From: an uncultured Dorea sp. | Lineage (GTDB): Bacteria > Bacillota_A > Clostridia > Lachnospirales > Lachnospiraceae | Assembly (NCBI GenBank): GCA_910579015.1 | Contig: CAJTRO010000087.1 | Span: 1 to 5,490, forward strand | Length of the DNA stretch: 5,490 nucleotides | Reading direction: 5' to 3' | In this document: positions 1 to 4,994 of the stretch, piece by piece | How the letters are laid out: every line of letters starts with the position of its first letter | Numbering within the stretch: the stretch's first letter is position 1 | Translations under genes and position numbers: made by a program | Notes under the pieces: generated by a model | Database searches by the model: none | The model's input: only the letters and a program-made list of their open reading frames with translations | Told to the model about the DNA's origin: nothing

Positions 1-846
1 GTAATACTTTAGATTTGCACCCACATATTTTCTACCTTTAATATCGTATCGACTGGCTTTAGAGATCAGAAAACTTTGTGTTAAATAATCAATATGGTTG
101 GAAATAGTTTTGTTACTATAATTGATACCACATTCTGATTTGAATGTATGCGATATTTTCGTCGGATTTGTAGGCGCTCCTATGGCAGAAGCAAGTATAT
201 CCACTAAAGTTCCAATCTCATCCACATTCTGAATCTTATTTCGCTCAACTACATCCTTGAGATAAACATTTGCAAAAATATTTTTCAGATACTCTGCCTT
301 TTGACGTTCCACTGAAAATTGTACCACTTGCGGAAGTCCGCCATATATCATATACTCATTCCACGCATCATCATAATCCCTGTCAAAAACTGCGTAAAAT
401 TCAGCAAAGGACAAAGGATAAATTCTAATTTCATCACCTCTGCCCCTAAACTCAGTTATAATATCGCTGGATAAAAATTTAGAGTTGCTTCCGGTTACAT
501 ATACATCAATATTACTTATGCGAAGCAGACTGTTCAGTACTTCTTCAAATCTGGGCATAAACTGCACTTCATCCAAAAACAAATAATATTTCCCTTCGTC
601 CTTCATTACATTCTTGATATACTGATAACATCTTTTTGGATCTCTCAACTCCTCATTTTCAATTCCATCTAGTGCTATCTCAATGATGTGGTTACTATCC
701 ACTCCACTTTCCAATAAATATTTCTTATATAGCACAAATAACAGGAAAGATTTTCCGCATCTTCTGATTCCCGTAATAATTTTGATCATTCCGTTATCTT
801 TTCTTATTTTTAACTGTTCAAGATAAAAATCTCTTTTAATCTCCAT
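1..846 (-). CDS. AAA_14/DUF4143-type ATP-binding protein, C-terminus cut by window edge
   Basis: An open frame of 282 codons starts with ATG at 846 and stays open to base 1, so the C-terminal part lies outside the window. Visible motifs are a Walker A P-loop GIRRCGKS (residues 26-33), a Walker B strand LFLDEVQ (89-95), a sensor-1-like strand VYVTGSNS (115-122), an RGRGDEI arginine motif (134-140) and the YGGLPQVV motif (168-175) that normally opens the DUF4143 part. Residues about 185-282 fit the start of a DUF4143 region with a winged-helix-like look. Members usually run to about 400 residues, so perhaps 120 are missing. The family is common as standalone genes in anaerobes and archaea and its biological role is poorly known; ATP binding is safe, the substrate is not. 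AAGGAG sits 7 bases before the ATG, which fixes the start. The gene is AT-rich (about 33% GC in a sampled 60 bases, against about 57% in a sampled line of the subtilase gene), which suggests separate ancestry. Confidence 0.9.
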   Translation of the reverse strand, partial: MEIKRDFYLEQLKIRKDNGMIKIITGIRRCGKSFLLFVLYKKYLLESGVDSNHIIEIALDGIENEELRDPKRCYQYIKNVMKDEGKYYLFLDEVQFMPRFEEVLNSLLRISNIDVYVTGSNSKFLSSDIITEFRGRGDEIRIYPLSFAEFYAVFDRDYDDAWNEYMIYGGLPQVVQFSVERQKAEYLKNIFANVYLKDVVERNKIQNVDEIGTLVDILASAIGAPTNPTKISHTFKSECGINYSNKTISNHIDYLTQSFLISKASRYDIKGRKYVGANLKYY

Positions 847-853
847 GTTTTCG

Positions 854-859
854 CTCCTT
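854..859 (-). promoter_or_regulatory. Ribosome binding site of the ATPase gene
   Basis: AAGGAG on the minus strand, 7 bases before the ATG at 846. It supports this ATG as the true start. Confidence 0.85.
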
Positions 860-864
860 ATTTT

Positions 865-878
865 CGTGTATTAACACA
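865..878. promoter_or_regulatory. Operator-like palindrome 1 (downstream of ATPase promoter)
   Basis: The plus strand reads CGTGTATTAACACA, with GTGT/ACAC arms around a 4-base AT centre. It differs at only two positions from the palindrome at 940-953. It lies between the predicted transcription start (about 887) and the ribosome site, where a bound protein would block elongation or initiation. An operator role is inferred from position and symmetry. Confidence 0.5.
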
Positions 879-893
879 TTTTCAAGTAATATC

Positions 894-922
894 ATCGTAT
901 CACTAAATAATTTTTAAGTCAA
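894..922 (-). promoter_or_regulatory. Sigma-A-type promoter of the ATPase gene
   Basis: On the minus strand the -35 box is TTGACT (917-922) and the -10 box TACGAT (894-899), with an optimal 17-base spacer. The expected start of transcription is near 887, giving a leader of about 40 bases. The promoter is bracketed by the two matching palindromes at 865-878 and 940-953. Confidence 0.75.
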
Positions 923-939
923 CATCAATTGCTATTTTA

Positions 940-953
940 TGTGTATTTACACA
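940..953. promoter_or_regulatory. Operator-like palindrome 2 (upstream of ATPase promoter)
   Basis: TGTGTATTTACACA has perfect 6-base arms (TGTGTA/TACACA) around TT. It is centred 75 bp from the related site at 865-878, about 60 bases upstream of the predicted start of transcription. The spacing is about seven helical turns, so the sites may face the same side of the DNA. Regulator unknown; autoregulation by the ATPase or repression by an unlinked regulator are both possible. Confidence 0.5.
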
Positions 954-982
954 ATTTTATGTATCAACAGGCAAACATATGG

Positions 983-1028
983 AAAAAGGATACCTACACA
1001 TACCAATTAAAGCGGTACAGGTATCCTA
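983..1028 (-). terminator. Intrinsic terminator of the subtilase gene
   Basis: On the minus strand a 9-bp stem (AGGATACCT, bases 1019-1027, with AGGTATCCT, bases 987-995) is followed by a T run at 983-987. An inner 4-bp stem (1014-1017 with 1001-1004) can stack above an asymmetric internal loop. It begins about 60 bases after the subtilase stop codon and lies just before the ATPase control region, so it insulates the two genes. Confidence 0.75.
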
Positions 1029-1086
1029 TTCTTAATTTTAGCATAGCAGAAATTAACCAATCTTCCCCAAAAAGTCGCCCCTAATC

Positions 1087-2835
1087 CTACATCGGCAGAC
1101 TGTTTTCGACACACAACGCCCCATACCCCACCTGAGGATTCGGATACACCTCAAACCCCGGCAGTGCCCTAGCCCCGCGCCTCAGATAAGCCTTCACCTT
1201 CTCCCCATACAGATAATCATCATTCCCCTTCACTATCCCCCACTCCATCATAAGCGCCGCCCCTCCCGTCACAAAAGGCGTCGCAAAAGAAGTCCCCGTA
1301 AACTGTGCATATCCTCCCCCAACTGCCGCCGTAGTCACATCCACCCCAGGCGCCACGATATCCGGTTTCACCAGGTTCGTCTCCCTCGTATACCCTCTCC
1401 CCGAAAAGTCAGCATAGGCAAACGTCAGCGCATTATATGCTCCCACCGTAATCACCCTGCCCGCCGTGGATGGGATCGTAAGTGTCGTCTGCTCTGTCGG
1501 AAACAAAAAACCCGTTCCCCGATTCAGCACGTTCTCACTCGGCAGCCATAACTCATACGCTCCGGACACCACTTTCTGAGGATTCAGTATCAGCCTCCAC
1601 ACTCCACTGGCCACATACGTGTCCCGCGGAAGCATATCAATAAAAATCTCCTGCGCCGTACTGTAAGGGCTGGGCTCCCCATAATACAACAATATCTCCG
1701 TCTGCCCCACCGTAAATCTCTGCGGTCCCAGGATTTCCTGAAGCGGACCGACCGTTACTCCCGCCGGAGTCATCAGGGATATGTCCACGACGTCCGTATA
1801 CTCTTTCCATATCTGTATACTGAACGCCGGCTGGTTATTCTGCACCGCCAGCTGAATGATCTCTTCCCTCCCCTCCCGCATCACGCCGGAAGTATGCCCC
1901 GCACTGGCAGCCTCATTGCCAGAACCGATACAGATACAGCTCTTCCAGATATTTGAAATGTCGTCAATAAAACGCTCAAGCAGAGACGCCCCGTCGTGCG
2001 AGCCATATGTATTTCCAAAGCTGATATTTACCGCCACGGGCATCCGAAGCTCCAGCGCTTTTCTTACCACGTAATCAATCCCCTGCATCAGCTCCGTTGT
2101 CCGGGGGAATCCTTCCTGCCTTGGATTGCCAAGTTTTACCACCAAAAGATCGCTTTTGGGCGCAACACCTGCATACTGCCCGTTACTGTTTCTTCCATTT
2201 CCCGCGGCAACTCCTGCGACCGCTGTTCCATGCCCGGAAGTATCCATGCTCGGAACAATCCGCCTCCTGTCCTCCAGCGCCGCCTGCCCAAGCGCTTCGT
2301 TAATCTGCCCGGCCGTATATTCAGCCCCGATCGCATACCCTTTTGGCGGAACTCTCCCTTCACCGGGCGCAAGCGACTGATCCCACAATGCACGGATCCT
2401 CGTCGTTCCATCTGCATTTCTAAAATCAGCATTCTCATACTCGATGCCTGAATCAATGACCGCAACAAGCACATCCCGTCCATATAACGACAAACGGGTA
2501 TCCTGTTGTACTGCGTCAACACAGGATACCCGCCTTCCATTTGCAGCCTGGAAGAATAATCTCTTCGGTTTTTCTATATACTCAATCTCCGGAATCTGCG
2601 TAAGCGCCTCGATATCCGACTCACGGATTGTGATGACCGCATATTCATTTTGCAGTTCCACCACTCTGGATGCCAACGCCCGCACCGCCTCAAGGCTTCC
2701 CGAATACTTCACGATCAGTTCCCATTCCTTCTCAACCGGATCGTATCCCACGTCCAGTTCCAGGGATTTCTCCCTCTCCCGCGCTGTTGCATCCAATGCC
2801 AGGTTCAACAAATTCTCAATCTTCTGACTCGCCAT
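1087..2835 (-). CDS. S8 family subtilisin-like serine protease, Csp-like
   Basis: This 582-residue protein is a subtilase with a complete catalytic set: Asp128 in AVIDSG, His202 in SGHGTAVAG, oxyanion Asn307 in GSGNEA and Ser516 in GTSFATP. Residues 1 to about 100 look like the N-terminal prodomain of clostridial Csp proteases, including the strand-rich stretch AVITIRESDIEAL and the IEYIEKPK segment. Residues about 320-460, between Asn307 and Ser516, are a beta-rich insert that matches the jelly-roll domain of that family in place and size. There is no signal peptide or membrane segment, so it should act in the cytoplasm or spore compartment, or leave by lysis. Csp proteins of about 550-590 residues are known for activating the spore cortex hydrolase SleC, but Lachnospiraceae carry many paralogues of unknown target and no germination gene is visible here, so I give no gene name. 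GGAGAGGG precedes the ATG at 2835. A terminator follows at 983-1028. Confidence 0.93.
   Translation of the reverse strand: MASQKIENLLNLALDATAREREKSLELDVGYDPVEKEWELIVKYSGSLEAVRALASRVVELQNEYAVITIRESDIEALTQIPEIEYIEKPKRLFFQAANGRRVSCVDAVQQDTRLSLYGRDVLVAVIDSGIEYENADFRNADGTTRIRALWDQSLAPGEGRVPPKGYAIGAEYTAGQINEALGQAALEDRRRIVPSMDTSGHGTAVAGVAAGNGRNSNGQYAGVAPKSDLLVVKLGNPRQEGFPRTTELMQGIDYVVRKALELRMPVAVNISFGNTYGSHDGASLLERFIDDISNIWKSCICIGSGNEAASAGHTSGVMREGREEIIQLAVQNNQPAFSIQIWKEYTDVVDISLMTPAGVTVGPLQEILGPQRFTVGQTEILLYYGEPSPYSTAQEIFIDMLPRDTYVASGVWRLILNPQKVVSGAYELWLPSENVLNRGTGFLFPTEQTTLTIPSTAGRVITVGAYNALTFAYADFSGRGYTRETNLVKPDIVAPGVDVTTAAVGGGYAQFTGTSFATPFVTGGAALMMEWGIVKGNDDYLYGEKVKAYLRRGARALPGFEVYPNPQVGYGALCVENSLPM
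2495..2532. repeat. Perfect 12-bp inverted repeat inside the subtilase gene
   Basis: Bases 2495-2506 (CGGGTATCCTGT) and 2521-2532 (ACAGGATACCCG) are exact reverse complements separated by 14 bases. They fall in codons for about residues 101-113, near the junction of prodomain and catalytic domain. In mRNA this would be a stable stem-loop. No T run follows on either strand, so it is not a standard terminator. Function, if any, is unknown. Confidence 0.6.
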
Positions 2836-2841
2836 ACCATT

Positions 2842-2849
2842 CCCTCTCC
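2842..2849 (-). promoter_or_regulatory. Ribosome binding site of the subtilase gene
   Basis: The minus strand reads GGAGAGGG, 6 bases before the ATG at 2835 when measured from the GAGGG core. It supports the MASQKIENLL start. Confidence 0.7.
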
Positions 2850-2911
2850 ATGAAAATATGATTCTTCTAACATTCTAAATCTTTATTTTCAAATATATGC
2901 GAATCTTCTGC

Positions 2912-2942
2912 ATTATAGTATATTCTCTGGAAAACCTGCCAT
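2912..2942 (-). promoter_or_regulatory. Probable promoter of the subtilase gene
   Basis: A consensus -10 box TATAAT lies at 2912-2917 on the minus strand. The only -35 candidate is ATGGCA (2937-2942) with a long 19-base spacer, so the -35 assignment is weak. Transcription would start near 2905, giving a leader of about 70 AT-rich bases. A local promoter means the subtilase need not depend on read-through from rubrerythrin. Confidence 0.5.
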
Positions 2943-2972
2943 ATCCCGCGCATCAAATATTGCTGCATTATT

Positions 2973-3587
2973 CTATTTCCTGATAAAATCAAACCCAAGA
3001 TACGGCGCTATTTCCACAGGAATAAAATACCCTCTCTCATACCGGCACACCGGGCATACCGGAGGAACCATTTTTCCGGAATGGATATGTCCGCAATTCA
3101 TACACATCCACTGCCCATCACCCTCGCACTCGAAATATTTGTTCTGTTCCAGCATCTTTGCCAACTTGCAAAACCGTCTGCCGTGGACAGCCTCTACCTC
3201 CGCAATCTGGAAAAATGCAGACGCCGCCTCAAGAAAGCCCTCCTCTTTCGCTGTATTTCCAAAAGCCTGATATACGTCGTCGGCCTCCTCCATCTCATTG
3301 TGCTCTGCCTTCTTTAACAATGTCACAACATCATCAAAATGATCCACCGGATATCCGCCGGATATCTCAATCGTTGTTCCCGACAGATTCTTAAGCAGAT
3401 CGTAATATCGTTCCGCATGGGCCCGCTCCTGATCCGCCGTGAACAGGAAGACCTGCTGGATAGAATAAAGTCCCTGCTTCTTTGCCGCATCTGCCGCAAA
3501 CGTGTACCGGTTTCTTGCCTGGCTCTCCCCTGCAAATGCCCTCATCAGATTCTCTCTCGTCTTACTTGCCTGAAATTCCACCGCCAT
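2973..3587 (-). CDS. rbr: Rubrerythrin
   Basis: This 204-residue protein reduces hydrogen peroxide to water in the cytoplasm of anaerobes, taking electrons through a rubredoxin-type iron centre. The ferritin-like four-helix part (residues about 1-150) keeps all expected diiron ligands by motif: Glu21 (GESQARNRY), Glu54 and His57 (ERAH), Glu98 and Glu101 (HNEMEE), Glu132 and His135 (EAVH). Their spacing closely follows Desulfovibrio rubrerythrin. The C-terminal rubredoxin-like knuckles are Cys162/Cys165 (CMNC) and Cys178/Cys181 (CPVC), followed by a 23-residue tail ending GFDFIRK that is somewhat longer and more hydrophobic than in classic members of about 191 residues. AAGGAG lies 8 bases before the ATG. 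I see no clear promoter or PerR-type box upstream and no clear terminator downstream. The gene sits alone between subtilase and glycosyltransferase, so context adds little. Confidence 0.96.
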   Translation of the reverse strand: MAVEFQASKTRENLMRAFAGESQARNRYTFAADAAKKQGLYSIQQVFLFTADQERAHAERYYDLLKNLSGTTIEISGGYPVDHFDDVVTLLKKAEHNEMEEADDVYQAFGNTAKEEGFLEAASAFFQIAEVEAVHGRRFCKLAKMLEQNKYFECEGDGQWMCMNCGHIHSGKMVPPVCPVCRYERGYFIPVEIAPYLGFDFIRK

Positions 3588-3595
3588 GTCACATT

Positions 3596-3601
3596 CTCCT
3601 T
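3596..3601 (-). promoter_or_regulatory. Ribosome binding site of the rubrerythrin gene
   Basis: AAGGAG on the minus strand with an 8-base spacer to the ATG at 3587, near-ideal for Firmicutes. Confidence 0.85.
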
Positions 3602-3671
3602 TTCATTATCATGATGTACTAGTATGTGACATAAACATCAGATTATTCACTGCATTACAGATTCTTACTCT

Positions 3672-3698
3672 CCGGCGCATGAGCTTTAAGCCGGCGCC
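3672..3698. repeat. GC-rich repeat with alternative hairpins after the glycosyltransferase gene
   Basis: CCGGCGC occurs twice in direct orientation (3672-3678 and 3691-3697). The copies allow two mutually exclusive 5-bp stems: CCGGC (3672-3676) with GCCGG (3690-3694), or GGCGC (3674-3678) with GCGCC (3694-3698). It follows the glycosyltransferase stop codon directly, where a terminator would be expected, but no T run follows on the minus strand, so I do not call one. Confidence 0.4.
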
Positions 3699-4715
3699 TT
3701 AGTTAAACCCTATGATCCGCCTCGCAACACTGTATACAAGAGAAGAAATCTTTCTGCCGGATTTCCCCGGAATATTCATGGTCTGTCCAAGAATCCCATA
3801 ACGGATCTTAAGAAATGTCTTAAAATCCTTCATCTTAAGATACTTCCACAATTCCCGCTTCTTCTCGATATTTTCATGAGATTTCGAACGAATCAGGATA
3901 ATCGAAGATACCGTCATCATGATCGCCAGATAATTGATCATATACTGCCTAAGTTTCCTGCTGGATATCTTCTTAAGCTCATACATGTCGATCATCGTCT
4001 TCGTGACATATATCTGCTGATCTGCCCGTGCGATCATATTCCTCTCGTTCACAGACTGGTCGTCTCTGCCGATAAAATACCGGTAAAAGTCTACATCCAG
4101 ATAGTACACCTTACGGACATGGGGCAGTGGATAATACACGTAAATATTGTCCACATAAAAAGTATGCTTCGGCAGTTTCATCTGTATCAGACGGAGCATA
4201 TCCGTGCGGTAGATCACCGAATGCATCAGAATATACTGATCCAGCCGGAAATGCCCGATATCGTCCCAACGGAAAATCTCATCCTGGGGCAGTGCATTGC
4301 GGTAGTGGACACATTTCTTATGTGTCACCCCCGCCTTCTCGTATACGAAATTTGAGACCAGCATGTCCAGCTGTTCGTCATCATCATCCAGATTCCGAAG
4401 CAGCGTAAGAATCTGGTGCAAAGCTTCCTCATCCACCCAGTCGTCACTGTCCACCACTTTAAAATACTTCCCTCTGGCAGCCTCAAGCCCTTTATTCACT
4501 GCGTCACCATGGCCGCCGTTCTCTTTATCCAAAACCCTGATAATGTCAGGATATCTTTCCATATATTCATGGGCAATCTCTGATGTCCGGTCTTTCGATC
4601 CGTCATTCACAATGATAATCTCAACCTCTTCCCCGCCCGGCAGAATACTCTCAACCGCCCGGGCCATATAATCTTCTGAATTATAACACGGAATTGCAAA
4701 TGAAATATACTTCAT
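3699..4715 (-). CDS. Family 2 glycosyltransferase
   Basis: This 338-residue protein has a GT-A fold of family GT2, which moves a sugar from a nucleotide-sugar donor to a growing glycan. The N-terminus has the typical ISFAIPCYNSEDYM start, VNDGS at 36-40 (Asp38 for the nucleotide), the NGGHGDAVNKG loop (66-76) and the metal-binding DSDDW motif (89-93). Residues about 94-240 carry the acceptor side and are not diagnostic. A hydrophobic stretch at about 262-275 and a basic tail suggest association with the membrane surface; there is no clear multi-pass region. Cell-wall, capsule or teichoic-type glycan synthesis is the likely setting, but donor and acceptor cannot be read from the sequence. AGGAGG lies 11 bases before the ATG and inside the end of the small ORF 4721-4795, so translation may be coupled. 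A promoter is visible at 4814-4842. Confidence 0.92.
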   Translation of the reverse strand: MKYISFAIPCYNSEDYMARAVESILPGGEEVEIIIVNDGSKDRTSEIAHEYMERYPDIIRVLDKENGGHGDAVNKGLEAARGKYFKVVDSDDWVDEEALHQILTLLRNLDDDDEQLDMLVSNFVYEKAGVTHKKCVHYRNALPQDEIFRWDDIGHFRLDQYILMHSVIYRTDMLRLIQMKLPKHTFYVDNIYVYYPLPHVRKVYYLDVDFYRYFIGRDDQSVNERNMIARADQQIYVTKTMIDMYELKKISSRKLRQYMINYLAIMMTVSSIILIRSKSHENIEKKRELWKYLKMKDFKTFLKIRYGILGQTMNIPGKSGRKISSLVYSVARRIIGFN

Positions 4716-4720
4716 TCCCC

Positions 4721-4795
4721 TTATTTCCTCCTGATCGTCTCTATGTACTCCGGCAGATCCTTCCTTATTTCCTGAAATGCTCCGCCGAAATCCAT
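4721..4795 (-). CDS. Possible small ORF or leader peptide ahead of the glycosyltransferase
   Basis: An ATG at 4795 opens 24 codons ending in TAA at 4721-4723, only 5 bases before the glycosyltransferase ATG. The peptide begins MDFGGAFQEI and ends ETIRRK. It is charged and lacks a membrane segment. Its codons look coding-like, and the sequence turns AT-rich directly upstream. Its last codons contain the glycosyltransferase ribosome site (ATC AGG AGG AAA TAA), which could couple the two. Against it, no Shine-Dalgarno site precedes the ATG, and a TAG lies five codons upstream in frame. The predicted transcription start is only about 12 bases before it. It may be a real leader, the C-terminal remnant of a lost gene, or chance. 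Confidence 0.35.
   Translation of the reverse strand: MDFGGAFQEIRKDLPEYIETIRRK
4727..4732 (-). promoter_or_regulatory. Ribosome binding site of the glycosyltransferase gene
   Basis: A perfect AGGAGG on the minus strand with a slightly long 11-base spacer to the ATG at 4715. It is embedded in the last codons of the small ORF 4721-4795. Confidence 0.75.
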
Positions 4796-4813
4796 CTTAA
4801 TACATTGCTAATT

Positions 4814-4842
4814 AGTATAAATCATTTTCTTCCTTTTTCCAA
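4814..4842 (-). promoter_or_regulatory. Promoter of the small ORF and glycosyltransferase gene
   Basis: On the minus strand the -35 box is TTGGAA (4837-4842) and the -10 box TATACT (4814-4819), with a 17-base spacer. Transcription should start near 4807, about 12 bases before the small ORF ATG and about 90 bases before the glycosyltransferase ATG. Confidence 0.65.
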
Positions 4843-4871
4843 CCTGTTATTATTAAAATACTCAAACTTCC

Positions 4872-4887
4872 CACACCAGTTGGTGTG
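4872..4887. repeat. Perfect 16-bp palindrome with 7-bp arms
   Basis: CACACCA (4872-4878) and TGGTGTG (4881-4887) are exact reverse complements around GT. A 2-base centre is too tight for a good RNA hairpin, so a dimeric protein-binding site is more plausible. It lies upstream of the glycosyltransferase promoter and close to the presumed insertion-sequence end, so it could be an operator of either, or a target site. Confidence 0.45.
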
Positions 4888-4947
4888 CTGAACCTTGAAA
4901 AATCAATACTGTAGCCCATAAAAAAGGCACAAACCTGCACTTGATGG

Positions 4948-4953
4948 TATAAT
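4948..4953 (+). promoter_or_regulatory. Extended -10 promoter element of the transposase gene
   Basis: A perfect TATAAT preceded by TGG forms an extended -10 box, 41 bases before the transposase ATG. No good -35 box is present at the usual distance (AGGCAC at 4925-4930 is poor), which fits weak expression of a transposase. Confidence 0.6.
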
Positions 4954-4979
4954 TGAATTGCGAATAACAATTACACAGC

Positions 4980-4985
4980 AAGGAG
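4980..4985 (+). promoter_or_regulatory. Ribosome binding site deciding the transposase start
   Basis: AAGGAG lies 9 bases before the ATG at 4995 and only 4 bases before an out-of-frame ATG at 4990. The spacing favours 4995. The 4990 frame closes after 20 codons. Confidence 0.75.
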
Positions 4986-4994
4986 ATTTATGCC

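Noticed and set aside
988..1026. Hairpin considered as a riboswitch or CRISPR-like repeat
   Set aside because: There is a single copy, and its position after the subtilase stop plus the T run on the minus strand fit a plain intrinsic terminator.
1996..2451. Plus-strand frame of 151 codons opposite the subtilase gene
   Set aside because: It is antisense to a well-supported subtilase, has no recognisable domain and has a low-complexity, Pro/Arg/Ser-rich composition typical of a shadow frame.
3602..3660. PerR- or Fur-type operator upstream of rubrerythrin
   Set aside because: Short palindromes such as ATCATGAT and TACTAGTA are present, but nothing matches a PerR box well enough, and no promoter could be placed to give context.
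3876..4355. Plus-strand frame of 159 codons opposite the glycosyltransferase gene
   Set aside because: It is fully antisense to a GT2 gene with clear motifs, has an odd His/Ile-rich composition and no convincing ribosome site.
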